From Corynebacterium afermentans subsp. afermentans (GTDB lineage: Bacteria; Actinomycetota; Actinomycetes; Mycobacteriales; Mycobacteriaceae), in the NCBI RefSeq assembly GCF_030408355.1, contig NZ_CP046606.1, forward strand, positions 1,178,001 to 1,242,000: a stretch of 64,000 nt of DNA, in the 5' to 3' direction. Positions 50,877 to 61,186 of this stretch are shown in pieces; the first letter of the stretch is position 1; every line of letters begins with the position of its first letter. The position numbers and the translations under genes are program-made. Below the pieces are notes generated by a model that made no database searches, was not told where the DNA came from, and saw only the letters and a list, made by a program, of their open reading frames with translations.

Positions 50877-52540
50877 AACAGGCCGGAAACCACGCCGTCG
50901 GCGTCGACATCGATGTTGTTGGCGGCCGGCTGCTTGGGCAGGCCCGGCATGGTCATCACGTCGCCGGTGAGCACGAGCACGAAACCGGCGCCGGTGCGCG
51001 GAACGATGTTGCGCACGTGCAGCGTGTGGCCCTCCGGTGCGCCGAGCTGTGTCGGGTCGTCCGAGAAGGAGTACTGCGTCTTGGAGATGCACACCGGCAG
51101 GTTGTCAAAGCCGTTGTCCTTGAGGGTCTGCAGGTCCTTCCGCGCTGCGGCGGAGTACTGCACATCGGCGGCGCGGTAGATCTCCTTCGCGATGGTCTCG
51201 ATGGACGCCTCCACACCTTCGGCGGGGTCGTAGAGCGGGTGCGAAGTGCCCTCGGTGAGGTTGTCCAGCAGGGTCTGCGCAAGCTCGAGCGCGCCGTCGC
51301 CGCCCTTCGCCCACACATCCGCCTCAGCCAGCGCGATGTCCTTGGCCTGCGCCCAGTTCTTCAGGAATTCGAGCTCGGCCTCGGAATCCGTGGCGAAGCG
51401 GTTGAGCGCAACCACAGGGGTCACACCGAACTTGCGAACGTTTTCCACGTGGCGCTCAAGGTTGACAATTCCTTCCTCCAGAGCGCCGACGTTCTCCGCC
51501 GACAGGTCCGCCTTGGCCACGCCCGCGTTGTATTTGATGGAGCGGATCGTGGCCACAATGACGGCACCGGCGACATCGAGGTCCCCGTAGCGCGCCTTAA
51601 TGTCGAAGAACTTCTCCGCGCCCAGGTCGGAGCCGAAGCCGGCCTCCGTGAGCACGATGTCCGCGTACTGCTGGGCGGTGCGGGTGGCGATCAGGGTGTT
51701 GCAGCCGTGGGCGATGTTGGCAAACGGGCCGCCGTGGATGAACGCCGGCGTCCCGCCGAGAGTCTGCACCAGGTTCGGGTTGACCGCATCCTTGAGCAGC
51801 GCGGCCATCGCGCCCTGGGCACCGAGGTCGCCGGCTGTGATCGGCTTCTTATCGTAGGTCAGCCCGATGGTGATGTTGGCCAGGCGCTGCTTCAGATCCT
51901 CCAGGTCCGTGGCCAGACCCAGAATCGCCATGATCTCGGAGGCGGCGGTGATGGTGAAGCCGGTCTCCGCCGGCACGCCGTGGGCCGGCCCGCCCAGGCC
52001 GGTGACGACGTTGCGCAGCGCGCGGTCGTTGACATCCACACAGCGCTGCCAGGTCACACGGCGCGGATCGATGCCCAGCGCATTGCCCTGGTGGATGTGG
52101 TTGTCAATGAGCGCGGCCAGCGTGTTGTTGGCACTGGTGATCGCGTGGAAATCGCCGGTGAAGTGCAGGTTGATCTGTTCCATCGGGACCACCTGGGAGT
52201 AACCGCCGCCGGCGGCGCCGCCCTTGATGCCCATCACGGGGCCGAGCGACGGCTCACGCAGGGCCACCATGGCGTTCTTGCCCAGCTTCGCCAGCGCGTC
52301 CGTCAGACCGATCAGCGTAGTGGACTTGCCCTCGCCCGCAGGGGTTGGCGAAACACCGGTGACCACGACGAGCTTGCCGGGGGCGTTCCCCGGGCTCTGG
52401 GTGATGTCCACCTTGGCCATGTGCTTGCCGTACGGGATCAGCGCATCGTCGGACACCCCAGCCTTCTCAGCGATCTCCGCAATCGGAGCGAGTGTGTGGG
52501 CCTGAGCAATTTCGACGTCAGTCAACGGTTGTGCAGTCAT
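50873..52540 (-). CDS. fhs: Formate-tetrahydrofolate ligase
   Basis: A 555-residue enzyme that joins formate and tetrahydrofolate with ATP to 10-formyl-THF. The P-loop region is [20 protein letters not shown], followed by [18 protein letters not shown] and [11 protein letters not shown]. The substrate site includes [15 protein letters not shown] and [16 protein letters not shown]. With pyruvate formate-lyase elsewhere in the window, formate has a direct sink into purine and C1 metabolism. TAGTGT lies 7 bases before this ATG, inside the end of the dcu gene, so an upstream in-frame extension was rejected. Confidence 0.96.
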   Translation of the reverse strand: MTAQPLTDVEIAQAHTLAPIAEIAEKAGVSDDALIPYGKHMAKVDITQSPGNAPGKLVVVTGVSPTPAGEGKSTTLIGLTDALAKLGKNAMVALREPSLGPVMGIKGGAAGGGYSQVVPMEQINLHFTGDFHAITSANNTLAALIDNHIHQGNALGIDPRRVTWQRCVDVNDRALRNVVTGLGGPAHGVPAETGFTITAASEIMAILGLATDLEDLKQRLANITIGLTYDKKPITAGDLGAQGAMAALLKDAVNPNLVQTLGGTPAFIHGGPFANIAHGCNTLIATRTAQQYADIVLTEAGFGSDLGAEKFFDIKARYGDLDVAGAVIVATIRSIKYNAGVAKADLSAENVGALEEGIVNLERHVENVRKFGVTPVVALNRFATDSEAELEFLKNWAQAKDIALAEADVWAKGGDGALELAQTLLDNLTEGTSHPLYDPAEGVEASIETIAKEIYRAADVQYSAAARKDLQTLKDNGFDNLPVCISKTQYSFSDDPTQLGAPEGHTLHVRNIVPRTGAGFVLVLTGDVMTMPGLPKQPAANNIDVDADGVVSGLF

Positions 52541-52545
52541 GCACC

Positions 52546-53856
52546 TCACACTACAACGGCACCAATGGCATAACCCAGAATTACGCTGACAAAGATGCAC
52601 ACCACACCCGGAACAAGGAACGGGTGGTTAAACACGTATTTACCGATGCGGGTGGAGCCGGTGTCGTCCATCTCCACCGCGGCGAGCAACGTCGGGTACG
52701 TCGGCAGCACGAACAGCGCCGAGACTGCGGGGAAGGCGGCCAGCGCAGTCAGCGGGCTCACCCCAATCGCAAGCGCCGCCGGAATGAGCGCCTTCGCCGT
52801 CGCCGCCTGGGAGTACAGCAGCGATGCGGCGACAAAGAGCACGACCGCGAGCAGCCACGGCTGTGCGGTGAGCACGTCGCCGGCGATGTTTTGGATGTCC
52901 TCGATGTAGTAGTTGATAAACGTCGTGCCCAGCCAGGCCACACCGAGCACGCACACGCAGGCGGACATGCCGGAACGGAATACCTGCGTGTTCAGGATCT
53001 CCGCTGCCGTCGTGCGGGTGACCAGGACGATGGTTGCCGCGGCTCCGAGCATGATGGCCATGATCGCCTCGTTGCGCGGGATGGTCGGGTTGGCAATGAG
53101 CCCCACCTGATCAGAGATCAGCGTGGCGTAGACCATCACAACCACAATTGCGGCGAGGAAGATGCCCACCGAAGCCTTTGCTCCCTGGGGCGGGACGTAG
53201 TGCTCGCGCGATGCCGGCTGCGCAACGAGGCCTTCGGACACCCGCTTGCGGTAGACCGGATCATCCTCGAGATCCGCGCCCGATGTGTTGGCGATCCAGG
53301 CCATGGGGAAAATTGCCAAGAACGTCGCGGGGATCATCACCGCCAGCAGCTGGAGGTAGCCCACGCCGAGCGGCTCGAGCGCCGAGGCCATGAACACCAC
53401 CGCGGCGGAAATCGGCGAGGCGACGATAGCCATCTGCGAGGCGATCACGGCCGCCGACAGCGGACGCGAGGGCCGCACCTTGCCTTCCTTGGCCACCTCC
53501 ACGATGACGGGCATGGTGGAAAAGGCGGTGTGGCCGGTGCCGGCGAGCACCGTCATCAGCCACGTGACAATTGGGGCGTAGACCGTGATGCGCTTCGGGT
53601 TGCGGCGCAGGAAACGCTCTGCCAAATCCACCAGGTAGTCCATGCCGCCGGCGAGCTGCATCGCGGAGATAGCGGCGATAACGCACATGATGATGCCGAT
53701 GACATCGAACGGGATAGCCTCCGCGCTGACTGGCATCCCGGTGGCGCCCAGCAGCAGCACGCCGAGCCCGCCGGCGAAGCCGATGGCGATAGATCCCATC
53801 CGCGCTCCCACCACAATCGCTCCGAGGAGGATGATGATGTGGACGGCAAGTAACAC
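52546..53856 (-). CDS. Anaerobic C4-dicarboxylate transporter (DcuA/DcuB family)
   Basis: A 436-residue membrane protein with about 10-12 helices. DcuA/B motifs are visible in [60 protein letters not shown] and the cluster [19 protein letters not shown]. Such carriers exchange fumarate, malate or aspartate for succinate during fumarate respiration. It follows aspA (gap 98 bases) in the same direction, so aspartate import and conversion to fumarate would be coupled. The start is GTG, with its GGAG inside a leader hairpin. Confidence 0.93.
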   Translation of the reverse strand: MLLAVHIIILLGAIVVGARMGSIAIGFAGGLGVLLLGATGMPVSAEAIPFDVIGIIMCVIAAISAMQLAGGMDYLVDLAERFLRRNPKRITVYAPIVTWLMTVLAGTGHTAFSTMPVIVEVAKEGKVRPSRPLSAAVIASQMAIVASPISAAVVFMASALEPLGVGYLQLLAVMIPATFLAIFPMAWIANTSGADLEDDPVYRKRVSEGLVAQPASREHYVPPQGAKASVGIFLAAIVVVMVYATLISDQVGLIANPTIPRNEAIMAIMLGAAATIVLVTRTTAAEILNTQVFRSGMSACVCVLGVAWLGTTFINYYIEDIQNIAGDVLTAQPWLLAVVLFVAASLLYSQAATAKALIPAALAIGVSPLTALAAFPAVSALFVLPTYPTLLAAVEMDDTGSTRIGKYVFNHPFLVPGVVCIFVSVILGYAIGAVVV

Positions 53857-53858
53857 GA

Positions 53859-53912
53859 CGGGCTCCTTCAGACAGTTATTAGGTCATCCCATTATCTGTC
53901 CGGAGGAGCCCG
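53859..53912 (-). promoter_or_regulatory. Leader hairpin covering the dcu ribosome-binding site
   Basis: CGGGCTCC (53912-53905) pairs with GGAGCCCG (53866-53859), and an inner GACAG/CTGTC pair (53900-53896 with 53875-53871) continues the structure across symmetric 4-base internal loops. GGAG of the 3' arm is the Shine-Dalgarno of the GTG start. It may be an attenuator between aspA and dcu or a translational switch. Confidence 0.55.
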
Positions 53913-53954
53913 AAACGGAAATGCAGCCGATGTGATGTTGGCTACGCGGCTCGG

Positions 53955-55394
53955 CTACCCTTCCAAGCTCGGCTCGTCGTCGACGTAGAGCTTGCCCCGG
54001 TACTCGGGGTGCATGAGGTTTTCCTTGCTCAGCAGCTTCTTCAGGTCCTCTTCCTCGATGAGGCCCTTCTCCAGTACGAGGTCGTAGACACTCTTGCCGG
54101 TTTCCGCTGCCTCGCGGCCGATGAGGTCGCCGTTGTGGTGGCCGATCACCGGGTTGAGGTAGGTGATAATCCCGATGGAGTTGGTCACGTACGCCTCGCA
54201 CACATCCTGGTTGGCAGTGATGCCGGTGACGCACTTCTCGCGCAGGGTCTTCGCTGCATTGGCGAGCAGGCGGATGGACTCGAACAGGGATTGACCGATG
54301 ACTGGCTCCATCACGTTGAGCTGGAGCTGCCCCGCCTCGGAGGCCATGGAGATGGTCACGTCGTTGCCGAAGACCTTGAAGCAGACCTGGTTGACCACTT
54401 CGGGGATCACCGGGTTGACCTTCGCCGGCATGATCGACGAACCCGCCTGCCTCTCCGGCAGGTTGATTTCGTTCAGACCGGCGCGCGGGCCGGACGACAG
54501 CAGGCGCAGGTCGTTGCAGATCTTCGACAGCTTCATCGCTGCGCGCTTGATAGCGCTGTGCATCATCACGTAACCGCCGGTGTCGGAGGTCGCCTCGATC
54601 AGGTCCGGCGACGCCTGGATGTCCAGACCGGTGACCTCGCGCAGCGCGGAGACCACCTGGTCACGGTAGCCGCTCGGGGTGTTGATGCCGGTGCCGATGG
54701 CGGTCGCGCCCAGGTTGACCTCCAGCAGCGAGTCGGCTGCGCCGCTGATGGTGCGCTGCTCCTCGGCGAGGTTGGCGCCGAAAGCGGTGAATTCCTGACC
54801 CAGTGTCATCGGGACGGCGTCTTGCAGCTGGGTGCGGCCCATCTTGATGATGTCGGCGAACTCGTCGCCCTTCGCACGCAGAGCCTTCTGCAGCTCCTCG
54901 AGCTCCTCCAACAGCCCCTGCACCGCGTAGTACACGCCGAGGCGGAAACCGGTCGGGTACGCGTCGTTAGTGGACTGCGACATGTTGACGTCGTCGTTCG
55001 GGTTGATCACCGAATAGTCGCCCTTATCGCGGCCGATCAACTCGAGCGCGAGGTTGGCCACCACTTCGTTGGTGTTCATATTCAGTGACGTGCCCGCGCC
55101 GCCCTGGAAAACGTCGATCGGGAACTGGTCCATGCACACGCCCTCGTCCAGGATCTTGTCGCAGGCCGCCATGATTGCCTCGGATTTGTCCTTCGGCAGG
55201 GCGTGCAGGCGGCGGTTAGCCATCGCGGTGGCTTTCTTCACCTGCACCATGCCGCGAATGAACTCCGGCACGTCGTTGACGGTGCTCCCGGAGATCTGGA
55301 AATTGTCCCTGGCGCGCTGGGCGTGGATGCCGTAGTAAACGTCTGCGGGGACCTCGGCGGTGCCGAGGAGGTCTTCTTCAGTACGAGTGCTCAT
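53955..55394 (-). CDS. aspA: Aspartate ammonia-lyase
   Basis: A 479-residue fumarase/aspartase superfamily enzyme that splits L-aspartate into fumarate and ammonia. Conserved regions are [46 protein letters not shown] and the signature [12 protein letters not shown] with the catalytic serine. [10 protein letters not shown] rather than the fumarase pattern supports aspartase. TATAGT lies 7 bases before the chosen ATG (leaderless); an in-frame start 21 bases upstream was rejected. Confidence 0.94.
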   Translation of the reverse strand: MSTRTEEDLLGTAEVPADVYYGIHAQRARDNFQISGSTVNDVPEFIRGMVQVKKATAMANRRLHALPKDKSEAIMAACDKILDEGVCMDQFPIDVFQGGAGTSLNMNTNEVVANLALELIGRDKGDYSVINPNDDVNMSQSTNDAYPTGFRLGVYYAVQGLLEELEELQKALRAKGDEFADIIKMGRTQLQDAVPMTLGQEFTAFGANLAEEQRTISGAADSLLEVNLGATAIGTGINTPSGYRDQVVSALREVTGLDIQASPDLIEATSDTGGYVMMHSAIKRAAMKLSKICNDLRLLSSGPRAGLNEINLPERQAGSSIMPAKVNPVIPEVVNQVCFKVFGNDVTISMASEAGQLQLNVMEPVIGQSLFESIRLLANAAKTLREKCVTGITANQDVCEAYVTNSIGIITYLNPVIGHHNGDLIGREAAETGKSVYDLVLEKGLIEEEDLKKLLSKENLMHPEYRGKLYVDDEPSLEG

Positions 55395-55448
55395 GAGCGC
55401 CACTATACGTAGCAAGAAGCTTCTCGACGGGCGCTGCGTACCCCCGTT

Positions 55449-56117
55449 TTATGCCTGTCGAGCTGCAGAAAACCAATCGTCCACGTCACTCGCGCCCGAG
55501 CCGACGAAGTTGTCCGGGGCGAACTTCAGCACACCGGCAGGAACATCATCGGCTAGGCCCAGCACCGCACATTTGGCGGCGGCTGCGGCGGACATGCCGT
55601 GCCAGGAGTCCTCCACCACGAGACACTCCCCCGGCGCCGCGCCCACGCGCCGGGCGGCCTCGAGGTACATGTCCGGCGCCGGTTTCGCGTGTGCCACTTC
55701 GTCGCCGGTGATGGTGCCTGCAAACAAGTCGCGACCGATCGCGTCGATGCACGGATCAGCCAGCACCCGCTCCGTGTTTGTGCACACGAACATCGGCGTG
55801 CCCCGCCGCGCGAGCGACTCGAGCACTCCTCCGATGCCGGGGTTGAGCTCGATGCCGGTGGCGAACAGCTCGCGCATACGGTCGAACATCCAGGTGCGGT
55901 AGCGCTCCAGGTCGCCGTCTCGAAGCTCGTAGCCCGCCCACTCGGCCACCACGTTCAAGGTGTTGGGGAAGCTGCCGCCGATGGTCTTTGCGCGCACCTC
56001 GGGGGTGAGCGGGCGTCCCAGTAGTTCGCCGAGCTCGTAGGTGGCCGTGCCCCACAGCGGTTCCGTGTCGATGAGTGTGCCGTCCATGTCCCACAGGACG
56101 GCGGCCGGGCTACTCAA
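55449..56117 (-). CDS. HAD-superfamily phosphatase (beta-phosphoglucomutase-like subfamily)
   Basis: A 222-residue HAD hydrolase. Motif I is WDMDGTLIDTEPLW (nucleophile Asp), motif II is VCTNTE, motif III includes AKPAPDMYL, and motif IV is VVEDSWHGMSAA. The cap domain after motif I is helical (subfamily IA). It removes phosphate from a small metabolite that cannot be named. The start is TTG (LSSPAAVLWD), overlapping the end of the upstream gene by 8 bases. Longer starts lie in an arginine-rich shadow frame. Confidence 0.87.
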   Translation of the reverse strand: MSSPAAVLWDMDGTLIDTEPLWGTATYELGELLGRPLTPEVRAKTIGGSFPNTLNVVAEWAGYELRDGDLERYRTWMFDRMRELFATGIELNPGIGGVLESLARRGTPMFVCTNTERVLADPCIDAIGRDLFAGTITGDEVAHAKPAPDMYLEAARRVGAAPGECLVVEDSWHGMSAAAAAKCAVLGLADDVPAGVLKFAPDNFVGSGASDVDDWFSAARQA

Positions 56118-56508
56118 GTTCCGGCAGCTCGTTGAGAGCCTCGTCCGTGGCACCGGTGGCGGCTGCTGCACGGAACACCAGGGTCTCGATGTCGGCCTTC
56201 TCCTCCGGCTCGAGCACCGCGTTGGCGTGCTTCTCGTTGAACTCCCCGAGGTTGTCGTAGAACGGCGCAACGACCTTGACCAGCGCGTCGCCCTCAGGGT
56301 CGTCGCCGAGCAAGTCGAGTGCGTCCAGGAACGCCTCCAGGAGCTTTTTCAGATCCGGCAGCACTGCCGGGTCGAAGGGTTCTTCCCACAGGTCTTTGTC
56401 CTCATCCTGGAGGTAGGAGCCGGTGGCGAAGGTGGTTAGGTCGTCGATGAATTCGTCTACCTCGGGCTGAAACTGGGCCCGAATCGAGTTGTCCGCAGCT
56501 GCGCTCAT
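56110..56508 (-). CDS. Acidic helical protein of unknown function
   Basis: A 132-residue soluble protein, strongly acidic and almost wholly helical by composition. Examples are FQPEVDEFIDDLTTFATGSYL, LPDLKKLLEAFLDALDLLGDD and ALVKVVAPFYDNLGEFN. No catalytic motif, signal or membrane segment is seen. I do not recognise the family. It lies between mshC (23-base gap) and a HAD phosphatase with which it overlaps, so it probably shares the mshC transcript. Confidence 0.75.
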   Translation of the reverse strand: MSAAADNSIRAQFQPEVDEFIDDLTTFATGSYLQDEDKDLWEEPFDPAVLPDLKKLLEAFLDALDLLGDDPEGDALVKVVAPFYDNLGEFNEKHANAVLEPEEKADIETLVFRAAAATGATDEALNELPELE

Positions 56509-56531
56509 GCGCCCATTGTGCGCGAGGCGAG

Positions 56532-57746
56532 CTAAATGCGCACGCCGAGCAGCCCGTCGAGGGCGGTGGCGATGATCTGGTTGCAGTCGCCGGCCGCGCC
56601 GTCGAGAAGCGAAAGTGCCTCCGGGGTGTTGAGATCGTCGGCGAGAATCGCGCGAAGCTTATCGACGACTTCCGTTGCCTCCGCCGCACTGACCTCCTCC
56701 GAGAGCTGCTCGCGCCAACGCGCAAGTCGCTCCTCTGCCTCGGCGAGGATCGCGTCGGAGAAGTCCCGGTCCTCGCGGTAGTGCCCCGAAAAGACGGCCA
56801 GGCGGATCGCCGACGGGTCGTGGCCCGCCTCCGAGAGCTTGTGCACGAACACGAGGTTGCCCAGGGACTTGGACATCTTCACCCCGTCGAGCGCGATCAT
56901 GCCGGCGTGGACGTAGTGGCCCGCCATGCGGTCCACCTCCAGCGCCGCCTCGGCGTGCGCCGCGGAGAATTCGTGGTGCGGAAACGCCAGGTCGGATCCG
57001 CCGCCCTGGATGGAGAAGTGCCCGCCCAGACGGTTGGTCGCAATCGCGGAGCACTCCACGTGCCAGCCCGGCCGGCCCGGCCCGAACGGCGAATCCCAGG
57101 CGGGCTCGCCCTCGCGGTGGCCGCGCCATACCAGCGCGTCCAACGGGTCGCGCTTGCCTTCGCGGTCGGGGTCGCCGCCACGTTCAGCGAAGTACTCCTC
57201 CATAGTCGCGCGGTCCAGGTTGGACTCGTAGCCGAACTGCTTGGTGGCCTCGATGGAGGCGTAGATGTCGCCGTGGTCGAGCTCGTAGGCGGCGCCGGCG
57301 TCGAGAAGCTGCTGGACCATCGCGATCACCTCGTCGACTGACTCCATCGCGCCGATGTAGTCGCGCGGCGGGATCACGGACAGGATCTCCATGTCGCTGC
57401 GGAACAGGTCGATCTGGCTGGTGCCGAGTTCGCGCCAGTCCACACCGTCGCGTTCAGCGCGCTCGAACAGCGGATCGTCCACGTCGGTGATGTTTTGCAC
57501 GTAGTGGACCTTGTGGCCGTTGGCCATGAGTTGACGCTGCGCCAGATCGAAAGTGAGGTAGGTTGCGGCGTGGCCGAGGTGGGTGGAGTCGTACGGCGTG
57601 ATGCCGCAGACGTACATCCCCACCTCCCCGTTCGCGTCCGGGGTGGTGTCTACTTCCTTGACGCGCTGATCGGCTGTGTCGTAGAGCTTCAGGGCCACCG
57701 GGGTGCCGGCGACTGCGGGTACGGACGGGTCGGGCCAAGCATGCAT
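56532..57746 (-). CDS. mshC: Cysteine:glucosaminyl inositol ligase MshC
   Basis: A 404-residue relative of cysteinyl-tRNA synthetase that joins cysteine to GlcN-inositol in mycothiol synthesis. Class I synthetase motifs are [18 protein letters not shown] (HIGH-like, zinc cysteine) and [11 protein letters not shown], with WHVECSAIA and [13 protein letters not shown] for zinc and substrate. The tRNA-binding C-terminal domain of CysS is missing, which marks MshC. TAGGGT lies 7 bases before this ATG; a GTG six bases upstream is the alternative. It is 16 bases after uppP. Confidence 0.94.
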   Translation of the reverse strand: MHAWPDPSVPAVAGTPVALKLYDTADQRVKEVDTTPDANGEVGMYVCGITPYDSTHLGHAATYLTFDLAQRQLMANGHKVHYVQNITDVDDPLFERAERDGVDWRELGTSQIDLFRSDMEILSVIPPRDYIGAMESVDEVIAMVQQLLDAGAAYELDHGDIYASIEATKQFGYESNLDRATMEEYFAERGGDPDREGKRDPLDALVWRGHREGEPAWDSPFGPGRPGWHVECSAIATNRLGGHFSIQGGGSDLAFPHHEFSAAHAEAALEVDRMAGHYVHAGMIALDGVKMSKSLGNLVFVHKLSEAGHDPSAIRLAVFSGHYREDRDFSDAILAEAEERLARWREQLSEEVSAAEATEVVDKLRAILADDLNTPEALSLLDGAAGDCNQIIATALDGLLGVRI

Positions 57747-57762
57747 GCGCACAACCCTACAA

Positions 57763-58608
57763 CTACGCGCCCATCACGCCAGTGCCGAGCAGAGCCATGA
57801 CAAGAAGGCCCAGCGGAATGCGGTAGGCGGCGAACCACGCGAACGAGTGGTTGGACACGAACTTCAGCAGCCACGCGATCGAGATGTAGCCGACCACGAA
57901 GCCGATGCCGGAGCCGACGAGCAGCTGCAGGCCGCTCGCCGCCTGACCCGCCTGAGGGTCGAAGGCGTCCGGCAGGGAAAACAGTCCGGAAGCCAGCACG
58001 GCGGGGATGGCCAGCAGGAAGGAAAAGCGGGTGGCAACCTCGCGGTCGAGGTTGAGGAAGAGGCCACCGGAGATGGTGCCGCCGGAACGCGACACACCCG
58101 GGATGAGCGCCAGGCACTGCCACAGACCCATCACAACCGCGTCCTTCATGGTCAGGTCCTCGAACCCGCGGGTTTTCTTGCCGCGGCGCTCGGCCAGGAT
58201 GAATACCAACGAGAACAGGATCAGCACGGTGGCGGTGATCCACAGGTTGCGGAAGTTCTCGCGGATTACGTCTTTGAGCAGCACGCCAGCGATGCCGACC
58301 GGGATGGTGCCGGCGATGACCATCCATCCCATGCGGTAGTCGAAATTCCTCTTGGACTTGTCCGCCAGGCCAGCGAACCAGGCGGTGAGGATGCGCCAGA
58401 TGTCTTTGGCAAAAAACACCAGCACAGCCAGCTCAGTGCCCAGCTGGATCACGGCGGTGAAGCTGGCGCCGGCGTCTTCGCCCCAAAACAGCTGGGAGAC
58501 GATGCGCAGGTGGCCCGAGGAAGATACTGGCAGAAACTCGGTGAGGCCCTGGACGATGGACAGGACGATCACCTGGACCCAGGACATTGTGGTGGCGGGA
58601 TCAGTCAT
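57763..58608 (-). CDS. uppP: Undecaprenyl-diphosphatase
   Basis: A 281-residue integral membrane phosphatase (BacA family) that regenerates undecaprenyl phosphate for cell-wall synthesis and affects bacitracin resistance. The family motifs are [16 protein letters not shown] near the N-terminus and [21 protein letters not shown] in the middle, with Glu and Arg of the active site visible, and about eight helices. TAGTGT 8 bases before this ATG fixes the start among three in-frame possibilities. Confidence 0.95.
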   Translation of the reverse strand: MTDPATTMSWVQVIVLSIVQGLTEFLPVSSSGHLRIVSQLFWGEDAGASFTAVIQLGTELAVLVFFAKDIWRILTAWFAGLADKSKRNFDYRMGWMVIAGTIPVGIAGVLLKDVIRENFRNLWITATVLILFSLVFILAERRGKKTRGFEDLTMKDAVVMGLWQCLALIPGVSRSGGTISGGLFLNLDREVATRFSFLLAIPAVLASGLFSLPDAFDPQAGQAASGLQLLVGSGIGFVVGYISIAWLLKFVSNHSFAWFAAYRIPLGLLVMALLGTGVMGA

Positions 58609-58664
58609 GGCGAAAGACACTACCCCGCCCGCTTAGCCATCGCGGTACGCGACGGGCGCGTTGC

Positions 58665-58670
58665 TAGGCT
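58665..58670 (+). promoter_or_regulatory. -10 box of leaderless lipoprotein transcript
   Basis: TAGGCT, 8 bases before the GTG start of the lipoprotein gene. Confidence 0.45.
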
Positions 58671-58678
58671 TTGACCTT

Positions 58679-59731
58679 GTGAATGCTCGTTTGTTTGCCC
58701 CCAGTTCCCGCCTCCGCTTTGCCGCAGTTTCCGGTGCCGTCGCGGCAGCCTTGGCCTTGAGCGCCTGCGGCGCGTCCCCTTCGGCCAAGATCGAGGAAGC
58801 TGGCGGTGAAGCCGCTGCGAACATGGGCAGCGCCGAGCCTGTGCAATCCCCGCAATCTTCGGGCCCGGCGGGCACCGTGGTCGGCTTCGAGCCTGTAAGC
58901 GATGTGGACGAGACGAACGGCCGCATCGGCGTTCGCACGGACAACGCGCTGACCATCGGCACGCTGGAAGAGATCCAGCAGGGCAAGGCCGCCCGCCACG
59001 AGCTGGATGCCTCCTGCGGAGAGGCTTCTGCCAACGCCGGCACCTTCGCGCTTGCCTGCGCAGGCGAGATCAAGCTTTTCGGCGACCGGGAGGAGACTAT
59101 TGCCACGGAGAAGCCGGTCACGGTGGCCACGGTGGCGTCGACAGGCGAGGTGCTCGCAGGCAGCGACACTGAGCGCAAGGTGTGGGTCTTCGACGGCGAC
59201 GAGCTGAAGGACACCATCGATGTCGCGCGCGAGACCGACCAGCTTGAGGCGGTGCAAGTGGACGGCCAGCGCGACTCCGTGGTGCGCACCAACCGCTTCG
59301 ACACCACCATTCAGGACATCGACTGGAACGGCTCGCGCCAAGGCGGCACCCTGCGCGTGGGCCTAGGCGTGAGCAAGGTGCGCGGCGGCGAGCACGGCCT
59401 GGTGCTGGCCGCGGACTCCAACGGCAACCAGATCCACGTCTACACCACCGACGACATCATCCGCCTCCAGCAATCCGCACCGGTGCCGGAGGCTCCCTGG
59501 GACGCCGCGTGGGACCCAGCGCAGCGCCTCGCGTGGGTCAGCTCGCTTGCCAGCAACACGGCCACCGGTTACGACATCTCCCAAGGCGTTCCGGTGAAAC
59601 GCAAGCACTTCGCCACCGTCGCCGATGCCCAGAGCATCATTACGCTTGACGACGGCACCGTGGTCGCCGCCTCCGCATCCGGCGACGGCATCCAGATCGT
59701 CTCCCCCGCCGACCAGACAGAGAGCAAATAG
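58679..59731 (+). CDS. Secreted lipoprotein with beta-propeller-like repeats
   Basis: A 350-residue lipoprotein. Signal peptide: basic residues, a hydrophobic stretch (VSGAVAAALALSACG) and the lipobox LSAC with Cys at about residue 30. After a low-complexity linker the mature part is rich in short strands with repeated patterns such as VVGFEPVSDVDET, GEVLAGSDTERKVWVFDG and ITLDDGTVVAASASGDGIQIV, suggestive of a YncE-like propeller. The function is unknown. It is followed after 12 bases by pyrD, as in related genomes. Confidence 0.82.
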   Translation: MNARLFAPSSRLRFAAVSGAVAAALALSACGASPSAKIEEAGGEAAANMGSAEPVQSPQSSGPAGTVVGFEPVSDVDETNGRIGVRTDNALTIGTLEEIQQGKAARHELDASCGEASANAGTFALACAGEIKLFGDREETIATEKPVTVATVASTGEVLAGSDTERKVWVFDGDELKDTIDVARETDQLEAVQVDGQRDSVVRTNRFDTTIQDIDWNGSRQGGTLRVGLGVSKVRGGEHGLVLAADSNGNQIHVYTTDDIIRLQQSAPVPEAPWDAAWDPAQRLAWVSSLASNTATGYDISQGVPVKRKHFATVADAQSIITLDDGTVVAASASGDGIQIVSPADQTESK

Positions 59732-59743
59732 GAGATACCACCC

Positions 59744-60823
59744 ATGACGCTCTACGACCGCGCACTCAAGCTCATGTTCCTGTTGCCGCCGGAGCGCATC
59801 CACGGCATCATCAGCGGCGCACTACAGACGCTGCACCTGGCCACCCCGGTCAACCGAGTGATGGAAAAGGCCGTGCGCGTGCACGACCCGGTGCTGCGCC
59901 AGACCGTTTTCGGCGTGGACTTCCCCGCCCCGTTGGGCCTGGCGGCCGGCTTCGATAAGAACGCCGAGGCGATCGACGCTTGGGGCGCGGTCGGCTTCGG
60001 CTACGCCGAGATGGGCACCGTGACCCCGAAGTCCCAGCCGGGCAACCCCACACCGCGCTTGTTCCGCTTGCCAGAAGACAAAGCGATTTTGAACCGCATG
60101 GGCTTCAACAACAAGGGCGCGCTCATGGTCGCCGACAACCTCCGCGCGCGGCGCTCCCGCGACGTGGTGGGCATCAACATCGGCAAGAACAAGACGTCCG
60201 AAGACGCCGTGGCGGATTACCGCGCCACCGCGACGCTGCTCGGCGGGCTGGCGGATTACCTGGTGGTCAACGTCTCCTCCCCCAACACGCCCGGTCTGCG
60301 CGACCTGCAGGCGGTTAAGGAGCTGCGCCCGATCTTGGAGGTGGTAAAGAAGTCCACCACCACCCCGGTGCTGGTGAAGATCGCCCCGGATCTTTCCGAC
60401 GAAGACATCGACGCCGTGGCTGACCTCGCCGTGGAGCTGGACCTTGCCGGCATCGTGGCCACCAACACCACCATCTCCCGCGACGGGCTGAACACCCCCG
60501 CCTCCAGGGTGGAGAAGATGGGCGCGGGCGGGATCAGCGGTGCCCCGTTGGAGAAGCGTTCGCTCGAGGTGCTCAAGCGCCTCAACGAGCGCGTGGGCGA
60601 CAAGCTGGTGCTGGTCAGCGTTGGCGGCATCTCCACACCGGAGCAGGCGTGGGAGCGCATCGCCGCGGGCGCGAGCCTGCTACAGGGCTACACCCCGTTC
60701 ATCTACGGCGGGCTCGGCTGGATCCGCGGCATCCACCGCGGGATCGCCGCGCAGATTAAAGCCCACGGCCTGGACTCGATCGAGCAGGCCGTGGGCAGCG
60801 GGCTAGAGTGGAAAGCGCTTTAA
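59744..60823 (+). CDS. pyrD: Dihydroorotate dehydrogenase (quinone), class 2
   Basis: A 359-residue flavoenzyme of pyrimidine synthesis that oxidises dihydroorotate to orotate with menaquinone. Class 2 is indicated by the N-terminal membrane-associating helices ([19 protein letters not shown]). The catalytic base serine is in [14 protein letters not shown]. The FMN phosphate site is [20 protein letters not shown], and substrate contacts are in FNNKGA and NTTISRDGL. Its stop overlaps the stop of the convergent small membrane protein gene. Confidence 0.96.
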   Translation: MTLYDRALKLMFLLPPERIHGIISGALQTLHLATPVNRVMEKAVRVHDPVLRQTVFGVDFPAPLGLAAGFDKNAEAIDAWGAVGFGYAEMGTVTPKSQPGNPTPRLFRLPEDKAILNRMGFNNKGALMVADNLRARRSRDVVGINIGKNKTSEDAVADYRATATLLGGLADYLVVNVSSPNTPGLRDLQAVKELRPILEVVKKSTTTPVLVKIAPDLSDEDIDAVADLAVELDLAGIVATNTTISRDGLNTPASRVEKMGAGGISGAPLEKRSLEVLKRLNERVGDKLVLVSVGGISTPEQAWERIAAGASLLQGYTPFIYGGLGWIRGIHRGIAAQIKAHGLDSIEQAVGSGLEWKAL

Positions 60824-61176
60824 GCGTGACCGGCTGCGCTGCGGCGCAGCACCACCGCGCAGAGTCCGGCGGCGAGCGCCCAGCCGATCAGCCAGAACGG
60901 CGTGGTGGCCATGAGTTCGGTGTCGGGCGCGATGAAACCGAGCCCGATGAGCACCACGGCCGCGAGTAGCGCGCCCACCTGGGTGCGTGAGCCTTCCTGC
61001 TTGGTGTTGTAGGTGGCGAAGGCGCCGACGATGGCCACTGCAGCGATGACGGAGAGCACCTGCGGGGTAATCGGGAACGTGGCGTCGCCTCGGAGCAGCG
61101 CCAGCACGGCGTAGAGCACTAACACGAGTGCGATGCCCAAAAACGCGCCGCCGACGCGAAGTTGCACTGGAACCAT
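60820..61176 (-). CDS. Small four-helix membrane protein, unknown function
   Basis: A 118-residue protein with four transmembrane helices separated by very short loops: [48 protein letters not shown] and [17 protein letters not shown]. No known motif is seen. TAAGAT 7 bases before the ATG suggests a leaderless transcript. Confidence 0.78.
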   Translation of the reverse strand: MVPVQLRVGGAFLGIALVLVLYAVLALLRGDATFPITPQVLSVIAAVAIVGAFATYNTKQEGSRTQVGALLAAVVLIGLGFIAPDTELMATTPFWLIGWALAAGLCAVVLRRSAAGHA

Positions 61177-61186
61177 TCGGCGAATC

